Shown in pieces: positions 43,489 to 52,823 of a stretch of 64,000 nucleotides of DNA. The stretch is from NCBI RefSeq assembly GCF_002161805.1, contig NZ_NFIP01000005.1, forward strand, positions 1 through 64,000. Direction: 5' to 3'. Position 1 is the stretch's first letter; the number at the start of each line of letters is the position of its first letter. The notes below the pieces were generated by a model. It was not told the DNA's origin and did no database searches. It was given only the letters and a program-made list of their open reading frames with translations. The stretch is from Collinsella sp. An307. GTDB taxonomy: Bacteria; Actinomycetota; Coriobacteriia; Coriobacteriales; Coriobacteriaceae. The position numbers were made by a program, and so were the translations under genes.

Positions 43489-44646
43489 GTGGCGAATGTC
43501 TTTGAATATCTCGGTTACGAGCTCGCCTCATTTGACGAGCGACCGGTGAATGCCGTCGACGCGGCAATTTTCTCGCAGGCTGCCATGATCGACGGGGCGG
43601 GCATTGTACCCTCCGTCCCGCGTACGCCTGCGGCGCTCTCGCGGCTGCGCACGCTGGTTGCGCCCGCCGCGCTTCGCGCCGCACGGTTTGAGGACCTGGC
43701 GCGTGCCGAGCGCTTCGACGCGATGTTCACGGGGTTTGTGCCCGAGGACCTCAAGAAACTCCTCTTTGCCCTCATCGCGAGTCCGCGCTTTCGCGACATG
43801 CGGCTCATAGGCTACAAGGCGACTTTTGACGAGACAACGCATGCGCAGTTCTCCGCGACGACGTATCTGTGGCGCGATAGCCTGGCGTTTATTGCCTTCC
43901 GCGGAACCGATACTTCCTTCTGCGGCTGGCGCGAGAATTTCGACATGACCTACAAGCCCGTGGTGCGCGCACAGCGCCTTGCGCGCTTCTATCTAGAGAC
44001 CATGGCGGCACATCTACCGTGTCCCCTTGTGGTGTGCGGCCACTCCAAGGGCGGCAACCTTGCGCTTTTTGCCGCGCTTACCGCCGCGCCCAAGGTGCAG
44101 TCCCGCATCGAACATGTGTGGGCGCTGGATGCACCGGGGTTCAAGGCGGGGGTGTTTGACGAGGGCGCCTACCGTCCGCTCGAGGGCCGCATTACGCGCA
44201 TTGTGCCGCAGGACTCCATCGTAGGGATGCTGCTCGAGCACCATGGCGGCGAGCGCTGCGTGGAGAGCTTTGCCGCGGGGCTCGACGAGCATTCCATCTT
44301 CTCGTGGGAGACCTATGGCGAGGACTTTGTGGCGCGCGAGCGGGTGAACGACGCCTCTCAGGCGCTCCGTGCGGTGGCCGCCGAGTGGCTCGCGAGCATG
44401 GACGATGCCCGCAAGGAGCAGGTAGTAGAGGCGATTTTTGCCGCTATTGCCGTGAGTGGAGCCAAAAGCGCGGCGGAGATCTTTGCGGGCGGGCCGGAGC
44501 TCGGCCGTGCAGCGGCGCGAGCACTGCGCGAGCTCGATCCCGACGAGCGGGATCTGCTCACGCAGGAGTTTGGCAACCTCGCCGGTATCGTGGCGCGCCG
44601 CGTTGGGCAGGATGTGGCGAGCGCGCTTTTCGACTGGATGGGTTAG
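43489..44646 (+). CDS. Mbeg1-like (DUF2974) alpha/beta hydrolase
   Basis: A 385-residue cytoplasmic protein. The start MANVFEYLGYELASF and NAVDAAIFSQAAMIDGAGIV match the Mbeg1-like family, with the core FRGTDTSFCGWRENFDM and the nucleophile motif CGHSKGGNLALF (Ser near 186), then ALDAPGF. Natural substrates are unknown. GTG 43489 is chosen because aaagg lies about nine bases before it and family homology starts exactly there. The upstream TTG is only open frame. The stop overlaps the converging ABC-F gene by 4 bases. Confidence 0.82.
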   Translation: MANVFEYLGYELASFDERPVNAVDAAIFSQAAMIDGAGIVPSVPRTPAALSRLRTLVAPAALRAARFEDLARAERFDAMFTGFVPEDLKKLLFALIASPRFRDMRLIGYKATFDETTHAQFSATTYLWRDSLAFIAFRGTDTSFCGWRENFDMTYKPVVRAQRLARFYLETMAAHLPCPLVVCGHSKGGNLALFAALTAAPKVQSRIEHVWALDAPGFKAGVFDEGAYRPLEGRITRIVPQDSIVGMLLEHHGGERCVESFAAGLDEHSIFSWETYGEDFVARERVNDASQALRAVAAEWLASMDDARKEQVVEAIFAAIAVSGAKSAAEIFAGGPELGRAAARALRELDPDERDLLTQEFGNLAGIVARRVGQDVASALFDWMG

Positions 44647-46121
44647 CTGCCCTCGCGCACCCGGCCTGCGCGTACTTCCCACGTGCGTGTGGTGCAAGCG
44701 TTAAGAAACGCCCGATCATGGCTTACCAGCAAAAGTGCGCCGGGGTAGGCGGCGAGCGCCCGCTCGAGCGCCTCGGTTGAATGCAGGTCAAGGTGGTTGG
44801 TCGGCTCGTCCATGATGATGAGGACGGGGTGGTCGAGCATTCCCGCCGCGAGCATGAGCTTGCGCAGCTCGCCGGGGCTTGTGCGCGCACCTATGAGGAT
44901 GCGGTCGGGGTCTGAGTTGAGTTGCGCCACGGTCGAGAGCACCTGCCCGCGCGCGGTGGTGGAGAGCGCCCGGATGCTCTTAAGCACACGCTTGCGCTCT
45001 GCAGGCGTTGGCTCCTGTGGGATATCGAGCACGGTGAGGTCCGGCGCAAGGAGCGTGCGGATGTGCGCGAGAAGCGTCGACTTGCCGGCGCCGTTGGGTC
45101 CCACGATGGCAATGTGGTCGGTGTTGCCTACAAAGAACTCAGGGATTGCGAGCGTGCCCGGCCCGCAGGGTATCTCCGTGGGCGCGATATGCACGAGGGT
45201 CTTGCGCGGGCACGGATGAGCGTCCAGCCAGAGGTCTCCGTCGTAGCGCTTGGCCACGTACGCTGCGGCAACCCGCTTCTGAGCTGCCTCCATACGCGCC
45301 CCCATCTGGGCAGAGAGGCGTCCGCGGGCGCCGTCTTGTCCAGTGTAGACGGCAAGGTCGATCTTGGCCTTTGCCGATTTGTCCTTAGGGTCGAGCCTGC
45401 GCTTGCTGCGCCGCGCATCTGCGCGCGCTGCCTCATGCTCGCGGCGGTCGCGCTCCTGAGCCAGGCGGGCGAGTTCGTCTTTGGCGCTTTTGCGTTCCCG
45501 AGTGAGGCTTTCGCGCTCAAGCGCTGCCTGGGCGTGCGCCGCCGTGTAGCCTCCCGGTCTCACGACGATACCGCCGTTCTCAAATGAGACGCAGCGCTCG
45601 GCGAGCGCATCCAAAAGAGCGCGGTCGTGGCTCACCAAGATGCCGATACCCCGAAAGCGTGCGAGTGCCCGGGTAAGCTCGCCGCGGGCGTCGCCGTCGA
45701 GGTGGTTGGTCGGCTCGTCTGCCACCAGCACGTCGGGACGGCGCCAAAGTGCCACGGCGATCTGAATCTTTTTGCGCTCGCCGCAGGATAGCTCGGCAAA
45801 GCGCCAGGGCATGTCGTCTTCGATCCTAAAGATCTCGCGTAGCTCGCGCGCCTCGCGGCCATAGTCGGCAGCAAAATCAAAGAGCCCGTCTGGCTCGTCA
45901 TCGACCTCCTGCGCGCAGAGCACCGAGACGAGCCCCGAGGTCACGCTTCCGCGCTCGGGCACAATCTCGCTTGTTGCGATGCGCGCGAGCGTTGTCTTGC
46001 CGCAACCGTTGTCACCTAATAGTCCCGTCCAACCGCGGGGGAAGGTGACCGACACGTCTTGCAAGAGGGGAGCAGGCGCAGCAGGGTAGGTGTAAGTGAT
46101 ATGAGAAAGCACGAGTTGCAT
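44643..46121 (-). CDS. ABC-F family ATPase
   Basis: A 492-residue soluble protein with two ABC domains and no membrane segment. Domain 1 has GDNGCGKTT, LSCGERKKIQIA and VLVADEPTNHLDG. A charged linker follows (about 195-270, AHEAARADARRSKRRLD-like composition). Domain 2 has GPNGAGKST, a divergent signature TSPGELRKLMLA and LIIMDEPTNHLDLHS. ABC-F proteins act on ribosomes, some giving resistance to ribosome-targeting antibiotics, others aiding translation. The second ATG (46121) is chosen because taggag gives correct spacing only to it. Confidence 0.88.
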   Translation of the reverse strand: MQLVLSHITYTYPAAPAPLLQDVSVTFPRGWTGLLGDNGCGKTTLARIATSEIVPERGSVTSGLVSVLCAQEVDDEPDGLFDFAADYGREARELREIFRIEDDMPWRFAELSCGERKKIQIAVALWRRPDVLVADEPTNHLDGDARGELTRALARFRGIGILVSHDRALLDALAERCVSFENGGIVVRPGGYTAAHAQAALERESLTRERKSAKDELARLAQERDRREHEAARADARRSKRRLDPKDKSAKAKIDLAVYTGQDGARGRLSAQMGARMEAAQKRVAAAYVAKRYDGDLWLDAHPCPRKTLVHIAPTEIPCGPGTLAIPEFFVGNTDHIAIVGPNGAGKSTLLAHIRTLLAPDLTVLDIPQEPTPAERKRVLKSIRALSTTARGQVLSTVAQLNSDPDRILIGARTSPGELRKLMLAAGMLDHPVLIIMDEPTNHLDLHSTEALERALAAYPGALLLVSHDRAFLNACTTRTWEVRAGRVREGS

Positions 46122-46144
46122 GGGCATCTCCTAACGTAGGCGCC

Positions 46145-46162
46145 GCGCACCGCAGGGTGCGC
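46145..46162 (-). promoter_or_regulatory. Leader hairpin before the ABC-F gene
   Basis: A 7-bp perfect GC stem (gcgcacc / ggtgcgc) with a 4-base loop ends about 12 bases before the ABC-F ribosome site. Many antibiotic-resistance ABC-F genes have attenuator leaders, but no leader peptide is established here. The rest of the 336-bp divergent gap holds PHO-box-like repeats and a weak -10 (TATACT on the minus strand near 46265). Confidence 0.3.
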
Positions 46163-46341
46163 CGAACGCTTGGGGAACAGATGAGAGATGTCTAGCGGAT
46201 ACGCAACCTCGTAAACCTTTCTGCCGCAGGGGCCGCACGTCGCATGCACGGCAAATCCGCTTCAGTATAGCTCAGGCCAGACGCGGATGCGGTTGCATAT
46301 TTTGACCCCGTCCCCAAATGAGCGCATCATGTGCGGTGTGC

Positions 46342-46370
46342 CTTACACTTCCCTAACATGTCTCTTTCAG
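46342..46370 (+). promoter_or_regulatory. PHO-box-like triple direct repeat
   Basis: CTTACAC (46342), CTAACAT (46353) and CTTTCAG (46364) recur with an exact 11-bp period, close to the TTAACA-type repeats bound by PhoP/PhoB regulators. It lies about 90 bp before pstB, which is followed by a PhoP/PhoR-like pair, so phosphate control is likely. Confidence 0.6.
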
Positions 46371-46457
46371 CTGCCTGAACTCGGACGCGTACCATCAAGC
46401 GAGCTATCACGCTTGATATGGGCGCCCTGGGCGCGCATAACGTTTGGAGGTACTCAG

Positions 46458-47312
46458 GTGGATACTGCTGAGCAGAGCTGGGCGGCAGAGGTCGAGGCGG
46501 CGGCAGCGCGCGAGCGGGGCGAAGTCGTACCCCCGGCAGCTGGCGATGCCAAGCCGGAGCATCCGGTGCGCCTGTCGGTGCAAAACCTCGACCTGTTCTA
46601 CGGCGACTTCCATGCGCTCAAGAACGTCTCCATCGACATCCGGGACCGAGAGGTGACCTCGTTCATCGGCCCCTCCGGCTGCGGCAAGTCAACGCTTCTG
46701 CGCACGCTGAACCGCATGAACGACCTCGTCAAGGGATGCCGCATCGAAGGCACGATCGAGCTCGACGGCGAGGATATCTACCAGGACTACAACGTCACCC
46801 GCCTACGCCAGCGCGTGGGCATGGTGTTCCAGCGCCCCAACCCCTTCCCTATGAGCATCTTCGACAACGTTGCCTATGGTCCGCGCGGGATGGGCATCAA
46901 GAGCAAAAGCGAGCTCGAGGGCATTGTTGAGGAGTCGCTGCGTCGCGCTGCCTTGTGGGACGAGGTAAAGGATAAGCTCAAGAGCTCCGGCATGGGTCTT
47001 TCGGGCGGTCAGCAGCAGCGCCTGTGCATTGCGCGTGCCATCGCCGTGCACCCCGAGGTCCTTCTCATGGACGAGCCCACCTCCGCTCTCGACCCCATCT
47101 CCACCCAGATGGTCGAGCAGCTCGCGCTTGAGCTCAAGGAGCACTACACGCTCGTTGTCGTTACCCACAACATGCAGCAGGCATCGCGCATCTCCGACTC
47201 CGTTGCCTTCTTCCTCTTGGGCGAGCTCGTGGAGCACGCGCCCACCGAGCAGCTCTTCGCCACGCCGCAAGACCAGCGCACGGCGGATTACCTGACGGGC
47301 CGATTCGGGTAA
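46458..47312 (+). CDS. pstB: Phosphate ABC transporter ATP-binding protein
   Basis: Energises high-affinity phosphate import with PstSCA. The 284-residue protein has Walker [10 protein letters not shown] near residue 70, the PstB-specific Q-loop region [21 protein letters not shown], signature [14 protein letters not shown], Walker [16 protein letters not shown] and switch [13 protein letters not shown] ~38-residue charged N-terminal extension is unusual. GTG 46458 follows tttggaggt. pstS, pstC and pstA are not adjacent; a PhoP/PhoR-like pair follows instead of the usual phoU. Confidence 0.95.
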   Translation: MDTAEQSWAAEVEAAAARERGEVVPPAAGDAKPEHPVRLSVQNLDLFYGDFHALKNVSIDIRDREVTSFIGPSGCGKSTLLRTLNRMNDLVKGCRIEGTIELDGEDIYQDYNVTRLRQRVGMVFQRPNPFPMSIFDNVAYGPRGMGIKSKSELEGIVEESLRRAALWDEVKDKLKSSGMGLSGGQQQRLCIARAIAVHPEVLLMDEPTSALDPISTQMVEQLALELKEHYTLVVVTHNMQQASRISDSVAFFLLGELVEHAPTEQLFATPQDQRTADYLTGRFG

Positions 47313-47363
47313 GATGGGAGCATGCCGGCTTTGGCACTCGGCAGATGAGAAGAGGATGGCACG

Positions 47364-48044
47364 ATGATCTATTACGTCGAGGACGACGACAACATTCGCG
47401 GTCTTACGCTCTACGCGCTGCACCAGCAGGGTATAGAGGCCGAGGGCTTCGCTTCTGACAGCGAGTTCAAAGCTGCGGTGGCTCGTCGCGTTCCTGACGC
47501 CGTGCTGCTCGACATCATGCTTCCCGATACCGACGGCCTGGAGATCCTGCGCCGCCTGCGCGCCGACCAAGAGACCGCCACGGTTCCCATCATGATGCTC
47601 ACCGCCAAGGATACCGAGCTCGACAAGGTGGTTGCGCTCGACGGCGGTGCGGACGACTACCTCACCAAGCCCTTCTCGCTCATGGAGCTCACGAGCCGTT
47701 GCCGCGCGCTTCTGCGCCGTGGCGGCATGACCAAGAAGGTGTCCGACGTGCTCTCCTCGGGTGGCATCGTGCTTTCGCCCAGCCATCGCGAGGTGAAGGT
47801 CGACGGCGAGGAGATCAAGCTGACGCTGCGCGAGTTTGACCTGCTCGAGTACCTTATGCGCAAACCCGGCGTGGTCTTTAGCCGCGAGGCCCTGCTGCAG
47901 AGCGTGTGGGGCTGGGACTTTGACGGCGGCTCGCGCACGGTCGATGTCCACGTGCAGACGCTCCGCCAAAAGCTCGGCGATCATGCCGGCTGTATCGAGA
48001 CGGTCCGTGGCGTGGGTTACCGCTTTGCCGACCGCGCTGAGTAG
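47364..48044 (+). CDS. PhoP/PhoB-like response regulator
   Basis: A 226-residue OmpR-family regulator: acidic pocket EDDDN at the start, phosphoacceptor Asp about 49 in LLDIMLPDTDG, Lys in LTKPFSLMEL, and a winged helix ending IETVRGVGYRFADR. The position between pstB and a PhoR-like kinase indicates a phosphate-starvation regulator, the likely binder of the repeats upstream of pstB. The ATG follows agaggatgg. Confidence 0.92.
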   Translation: MIYYVEDDDNIRGLTLYALHQQGIEAEGFASDSEFKAAVARRVPDAVLLDIMLPDTDGLEILRRLRADQETATVPIMMLTAKDTELDKVVALDGGADDYLTKPFSLMELTSRCRALLRRGGMTKKVSDVLSSGGIVLSPSHREVKVDGEEIKLTLREFDLLEYLMRKPGVVFSREALLQSVWGWDFDGGSRTVDVHVQTLRQKLGDHAGCIETVRGVGYRFADRAE

Positions 48045-48068
48045 CACCGCGTACCAGGCGGTCTGCCC

Positions 48069-49493
48069 ATGAGCCCCTTTGGATCCAAGCGCACCCTTTC
48101 CAGACGCGTCTTTGGGACGGTCTTTGTAGTCGCGTTTGCGGCGATCGCGGTCTTCACGGTGGTGGGTTCGGCATTTCTGCAGAACAACCTCGCCCAGGTC
48201 ACGCGCAGCGAGCTGCATGACGAGGCGGAGATCGTTGCGGCGGCGCTCGAAAGCACCGTGAACGACATCGCGGTGCTCGAGCGGGTGGACATCGACAACA
48301 CGCGTCTCACCCTCATTGCGGAGGACGGCACCGTCATCTACGACAATCAGGAACCGGCGAGTCAGATGGAAAACCACGGGCAGCGCCCCGAGGTCATCGC
48401 CGCGCGCGAGACGGGCCACGGTTCCGACGAACGCGATTCCTCCACGCTCGGCGAGGTCATGCTCTACGAGGCGGTGCTGCTCGGTAACGGTCAGGTGGTG
48501 CGTATCGCGCAGGCCCAGGCGGGCGTGCTCTCCATCTTGCTGTCGTTTGTGGGCCCTTTGCTCATCATCGCCGCCGTGGTAATTGTCGTGTCGTTCTTTG
48601 CGGCGCGCCGCGAGTCGCGTGCCATCATTGCGCCTCTGCTCGACGTCGACCTCGACCACCCCAAGCGCAACATGGAGGCCGCCTATGCGGAGATGGTCCC
48701 CATGCTCGAGCGGATTGAGAGCCAGCGCCAAGAGCTCAAGCAGCAGATGCGCGTACTTGCCGATAACGATCGCATGCGCCGCGAGTTCACGGCCAACATC
48801 ACCCACGAGCTCAAGACCCCGCTTACGACCATCTCCGGCTATGCGGAGCTTATCTCGTCTGACATGGTGGTCGACGAGGCGGACATCAAGGACTTTGGCA
48901 GCCGCATCTACCGCGAGGCGGGCCGTCTGACGTCGCTTGTGAACGACATCCTCACCCTGTCGAATCTGGATGAGGCGGAGCGCTCCGAATCGAACGATGC
49001 GGCAAGCGTGCTTGGCTCCACCGAGCCCGTCGACCTGCCGCGCATGCTCGAAACGGTGCAGCAACGCCTCGAGCACGTTGCGCATAAAGCGGACGTTGCG
49101 GTCTTTTTGGACGCCCATCCCGCCATGGTGATCGGCGTTCCGCGCCTGCTCGACGAGCTTGCCTACAACCTGGCGTCAAACGCCATCCGCTACAACCGGC
49201 CCGGTGGCTCGGTGGTGCTCTCGTGCGGCATCGAAGAGGGACGCCCCTTCATTCGTGTGGAAGACACCGGTATTGGCATTGCGCACGACGAGCAGGCAAA
49301 GATTTTCGAGCGTTTCTACCGTGTGGACAAGAGCCGCTCCAAGGCGCGCGGTGGTACCGGTCTGGGCCTTGCCATCGTCAAGCACGCCGCCGCCTTCCAC
49401 GGCGCGACCATCGACCTCGAAAGCGAGCCCGATTGCGGCACGCGCATTACGGTCACTTTCCCGGTGCAGGTGCTGCCCTCTGTGTCTGAGTAA
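48069..49493 (+). CDS. PhoR-like sensor histidine kinase
   Basis: A 474-residue kinase with two membrane segments (about 15-37 and 158-180) enclosing a ~120-residue extracellular domain, a short linker, HisKA with ITHELKTPLTTISGYAELI (His about 246), and HATPase with ELAYNLASNAIRYNRPGG and GGTGLGLAIVKHAA. It is the expected partner of the preceding regulator. A PAS domain found in many PhoR proteins is not obvious here. Confidence 0.92.
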   Translation: MSPFGSKRTLSRRVFGTVFVVAFAAIAVFTVVGSAFLQNNLAQVTRSELHDEAEIVAAALESTVNDIAVLERVDIDNTRLTLIAEDGTVIYDNQEPASQMENHGQRPEVIAARETGHGSDERDSSTLGEVMLYEAVLLGNGQVVRIAQAQAGVLSILLSFVGPLLIIAAVVIVVSFFAARRESRAIIAPLLDVDLDHPKRNMEAAYAEMVPMLERIESQRQELKQQMRVLADNDRMRREFTANITHELKTPLTTISGYAELISSDMVVDEADIKDFGSRIYREAGRLTSLVNDILTLSNLDEAERSESNDAASVLGSTEPVDLPRMLETVQQRLEHVAHKADVAVFLDAHPAMVIGVPRLLDELAYNLASNAIRYNRPGGSVVLSCGIEEGRPFIRVEDTGIGIAHDEQAKIFERFYRVDKSRSKARGGTGLGLAIVKHAAAFHGATIDLESEPDCGTRITVTFPVQVLPSVSE

Positions 49494-49544
49494 CTGCTGG
49501 CACGAATGCTGTGCTGCGATGATGCTGTGATTAATAATCTAAGT

Positions 49545-49557
49545 CTTAGAGACTAAG
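49545..49557 (+). promoter_or_regulatory. Short inverted repeat upstream of htpG
   Basis: CTTAG-aga-CTAAG is a perfect 5-3-5 dyad about 115 bp before htpG. It is not a CIRCE or HAIR heat-shock box. A role as an operator is only a guess from its place in an otherwise plain 178-bp gap. Confidence 0.3.
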
Positions 49558-49671
49558 GTTTTATGAGTGAGAATATGGGTACTATGGTGTGCGTTAACGA
49601 GATGTTGCGGTGAGGTGAGCGCTGCATAGCATGGGCGCCCTTGCCGACACGTCAACGGGAAGGACGTTTTC

Positions 49672-51705
49672 ATGCGCAAGTTCAAGACAGAGAGCAAAAA
49701 GCTTCTCGACCTCATGATCAACTCGATCTACACCAACAAGGAAATCTTCTTGCGTGAGCTGATCTCCAACGCATCGGACGCGGTGGACAAACTCAACTTT
49801 AAGAGCCTGACGGACGAAAGCATGCACGTTGACCAGGCTGACCTGGCAATTCGTGTTTCGTTCGATCGCGATGCACGCACCATTACGGTTTCGGACAACG
49901 GCATCGGCATGACCGCCGAGGAGCTCGAGCGCAACCTGGGCACCATCGCCCACTCCGGTAGCGAGGAGTTCAAGACCGAGAACGCCGAGAGCCAGGGCGA
50001 CGCGCTCGACATCATCGGCCAGTTTGGCGTGGGCTTCTACTCCGCCTTTATGGTCGCCAAGCGCGTGCGCGTGGTGTCGCGTGCCTTTGGTGAGGACGAG
50101 GCGCATGTGTGGGAGTCCGATGGCTTGGAGGGTTACACCATCGAGCCCGGCGAGCGCGCCGAGCACGGTACCGACGTCATCCTGACTCTGCGCGAGAACG
50201 TGCCGGGTGAGAACGGCGAGGAGGGCGAGAACTATGATCGCTACCTCTCTGAGTGGGGGCTCAAGGATCTCATCCGCCGCTACAGCAACTATGTGCGCTA
50301 TCCCATTCAGATGATGGTGATGAAGTCTCGCCAGAAGCCCAAGCCCGAGGACGCCGGCGACAACTACAAGCCCGAGTACGAGGACTACGAGGAGCTTGAG
50401 ACCATCAACTCCATGACGCCGATCTGGAAGAAGCGTCGCGAGGACGTTGAGGACGCCGACTACAACGAGTTCTACAAGTCGACCTTCCACGATTTCGAGG
50501 ACCCCGCCCGCACCATCAGCTTCCATGCCGAGGGCGCCCTCGAGTACGATGCGCTCCTGTTTATCCCCGGGCGCGCGCCGTTTGACCTCTACAGCAAGGA
50601 CTACGAGAAGGGCCTTGCGCTTTACAGCTCCAACGTCATGATTATGGAGAAGTGCGCCGACCTTCTGCCCGACTACTATAACTTCGTCCGCGGTGTGGTC
50701 GACTCCGCCGATGTGTCGCTCAACATTTCCCGTGAGACCCTGCAGCAGAACCGCCAGCTTCGCGCCATCGCGCGCCGTATCGAGAAGCGCGTGACGTCGG
50801 ATCTGGAGGACATGCGCGATAACGCCCGCGAGGCGTACGAGAGGTTCTTTGAGAACTTTGGTCGCGGCCTCAAGTACGGCATCTACGCGAGCTATGGCGC
50901 AAAGGCCACCGAGCTTGCGGACCTGCTGCTCTTCTGGAGCGCCAAGGAGCAGAAGATGATTACGCTCGCCGAGTACGCTAAGGCGATGCCCGAGGGTCAG
51001 AAGGCCATCTACTTTGCCGCCGGCGACGACCGCGACCGTCTGTCCAAGATGCCGGTGGTGACGGGCGTGCTTGCGCGCGGCTTTGACGTGCTTCTGTGCA
51101 CGCAGGATGTGGACGAGTTCACCTTCCAGTCCATGCGCGAGTATGTGGCGCGCGATATGCCGAAGGTCTATGAGGACGACGCAGCGCGCGAGGCTGCCGA
51201 GAAGGCCGTGGCAGATGGCGCCGAGCCTGAGCTCGAGGACCGCCATCTGGAGCTCAAGAACGTCGCGACGGGCGACTTGGACCTTGCATCTGAGGATGAG
51301 AAGAAGGAGGCCGAGGAGGCATCCAAGGAGCACGCCGACCTCTTTAGCGCTATGAAGGAGGCGCTCGGCGACCACGTCCAGAAGGTTTCGGTTTCCTCGC
51401 GTCTGGTCTCGGCCGATGACGCGCCCGCCTGCATTACTACCGAGGGCCCGCTCTCGCTCGAGATGGAGAAGGTCCTAAAGCGCGGTCCCGAGGGTGATGT
51501 CGAGGGCATGCCCACCGCCCAGCGCGTGCTCGAGCTCAATGCGAAGAGCCCGGTGTTTGCCAAGCTTGCTGCCGCTCAGGAGGCGGGTGACGCCGATAAG
51601 GTCAAGCTCTACACCGGCCTTCTCTACGACCAGGCGCTTCTGGTCGAAGGCATCCTGCCCGAGGATCCGGTGGCCTTTGCCAAGAACGTATGCGAGCTGA
51701 TGTAG
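49672..51705 (+). CDS. htpG: Hsp90-family molecular chaperone HtpG
   Basis: An ATP-dependent cytoplasmic chaperone acting as a dimer. The 677-residue protein has the GHKL ATPase motifs LRELISNASDAVDKL, DNGIGM and GQFGVGFYSAFMVA, a charged linker region (about 205-250), the middle domain with the client and catalytic-arginine region (LQQNRQLRAIARRIEKR near 350-370), and a C-terminal dimerisation domain. An acidic Glu-rich stretch near 535-550 is a little longer than usual. The ATG follows gggaaggacg. Confidence 0.96.
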   Translation: MRKFKTESKKLLDLMINSIYTNKEIFLRELISNASDAVDKLNFKSLTDESMHVDQADLAIRVSFDRDARTITVSDNGIGMTAEELERNLGTIAHSGSEEFKTENAESQGDALDIIGQFGVGFYSAFMVAKRVRVVSRAFGEDEAHVWESDGLEGYTIEPGERAEHGTDVILTLRENVPGENGEEGENYDRYLSEWGLKDLIRRYSNYVRYPIQMMVMKSRQKPKPEDAGDNYKPEYEDYEELETINSMTPIWKKRREDVEDADYNEFYKSTFHDFEDPARTISFHAEGALEYDALLFIPGRAPFDLYSKDYEKGLALYSSNVMIMEKCADLLPDYYNFVRGVVDSADVSLNISRETLQQNRQLRAIARRIEKRVTSDLEDMRDNAREAYERFFENFGRGLKYGIYASYGAKATELADLLLFWSAKEQKMITLAEYAKAMPEGQKAIYFAAGDDRDRLSKMPVVTGVLARGFDVLLCTQDVDEFTFQSMREYVARDMPKVYEDDAAREAAEKAVADGAEPELEDRHLELKNVATGDLDLASEDEKKEAEEASKEHADLFSAMKEALGDHVQKVSVSSRLVSADDAPACITTEGPLSLEMEKVLKRGPEGDVEGMPTAQRVLELNAKSPVFAKLAAAQEAGDADKVKLYTGLLYDQALLVEGILPEDPVAFAKNVCELM

Positions 51706-51733
51706 TCCGAATAGACTGACAATACGGACGGGA

Positions 51734-51826
51734 CGGCCGCAAGGTCCCCCGCGAGTTCCGCAGAAAAAAGAGCCCCGCAGGGGCTCTTTTTTCGAGGACT
51801 GTCCGAAGCGGGGGACCTTGCGGCCG
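51734..51826 (-). repeat. Nested hairpin element, copy C
   Basis: A perfect 19-bp outer stem (51734-51752 with 51808-51826) encloses the conserved loop read on the minus strand as GTCCTC (51799-51794) opposite TGCGGAA (51762-51756). The loop is widened here by extra bases. The inner hairpin is long (51763-51793) and contains A/T-runs, so it is terminator-like by itself on both strands. It lies between converging htpG and the acetyltransferase gene, downstream of the latter on the same strand. Confidence 0.8.
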
Positions 51827-51858
51827 CCCCGCCCCATGGCGTGTCGCTTTGGCAGCGA

Positions 51859-52290
51859 CTACAGCTTCATCGTGTAGTAGCGGTGATCAAAGACCATGCC
51901 CTCGCGCTCATAGAAGCGATGCGCGCCTTCGCGCCAGCAACTGGTCTCGAGCTCGATCTGGACACAGCCCGCCTTGCGCGCGGCGTCGCACCCGGCGCGG
52001 AAGAGCTCTTGCCCAATGCGTCCCCCGCGGCAGGCCGGGTCGACAACAAGTTCCAGAATACCTGCCACGCGTGCGGCGTGATGCAGCTGGTCTTCAAAGC
52101 GGATGTTGATAAGTCCCGCTGCCGGCGCGCCGGGCGTCTCGCGGGCAACCAAGCAGCAAAATGAGGGGTTTTCGAGCTGCGCCTCAAAGATTTCCTTGCA
52201 GCGCGCGTAATCGAGCTCGGTGTTCTCGAGAATGCACTCAAGTTCAATTACGCGGTCAGTGTCAGCAAGCGAAGCGTTCTCGATAATCAC
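51859..52290 (-). CDS. GNAT-family N-acetyltransferase
   Basis: A 143-residue acetyltransferase. It has the GNAT order: an N-terminal helix pair, the central strand GILELVVDPACRGGRIGQEL with the acetyl-CoA phosphate-binding R-G-G-x-G/A motif near 80-93, and a final YEREGMVFDHRYYTMKL. Amino-group substrate is not predictable. It is followed on its strand by nested hairpin element C. Confidence 0.85.
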   Translation of the reverse strand: MIIENASLADTDRVIELECILENTELDYARCKEIFEAQLENPSFCCLVARETPGAPAAGLINIRFEDQLHHAARVAGILELVVDPACRGGRIGQELFRAGCDAARKAGCVQIELETSCWREGAHRFYEREGMVFDHRYYTMKL

Positions 52291-52359
52291 AGGTATTCCT
52301 TTCGCCCATATCAGCCAAAGCCCATTGTAGCGAAGCCTGGAGCATGAGCGTGAGGCGGC

Positions 52360-52392
52360 AAAAATGCAAGAAGCCGGCGCGTGGCCGGCTTC
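52360..52392 (-). terminator. Intrinsic terminator (minus strand)
   Basis: A 9-bp perfect stem gaagccggc / gccggcttc with a 5-base loop is followed, on the minus strand, by ttgcattttt. It would terminate a transcript running leftward from the 52438-52659 region, indirect support that this region is expressed. Confidence 0.7.
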
Positions 52393-52437
52393 TCGCGAGT
52401 CGCTGTGGTACGTCCGTGGCTGCGGACAAAAGGAGAG

Positions 52438-52659
52438 CTACAGGTTAGCCGCATGGGCAAGAGGCAAGGTGTTGAGCGCCTCGAGTAGCTCGTCGCTCGA
52501 ATGCAGGAGGTTTTGTATCTGGTCGCTCGAGCGAGCGGACGACGGCGGGGGAGAGCAGAGGAGGCAGGTTCTCTGTGTTGGGGGGAAGGAGAGGTTACCG
52601 GCACGGTCCTCACGGTATTGGGGTCGCCGTGCTAAGGCTGCATGTTGGGAGCTATGCAT
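52438..52659 (-). CDS. Possible small protein or structured RNA region
   Basis: A 73-codon frame from ATG 52659 with a gaggagg site six bases upstream and a terminator 45 bases downstream. The C-terminal third (SSDQIQNLLHSSDELLEALN) looks like a helical protein, while the N-terminal part is Pro/Arg-rich and unlike its neighbours. The same strand has several strong hairpins and two C-rich tracts, so a noncoding RNA is a real alternative. No family was recognised. The surrounding 533-bp gap (52291-52823) otherwise holds only the terminator. Confidence 0.35.
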   Translation of the reverse strand: MHSSQHAALARRPQYREDRAGNLSFPPTQRTCLLCSPPPSSARSSDQIQNLLHSSDELLEALNTLPLAHAANL

Positions 52660-52823
52660 CGCAGCCTCCTCGCTCATCCGCCGGTGTCGCACGCGCGCCG
52701 GCTGCTGCGTTTCCGGTGCGCTGATGCCATTATCGCCAAGTTGCGACGGGCAATACTTATGGGTGAGTGAAGACTTACTTATATCGCCTTGAAGGGTTCG
52801 TGTATGGTGTGCTACCAGCAGAT

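Noticed and set aside
46803-49118. Minus-strand open frame of about 770 codons
   Set aside because: Antisense across pstB and the PhoP/PhoR-like genes, which have clear family motifs on the plus strand.
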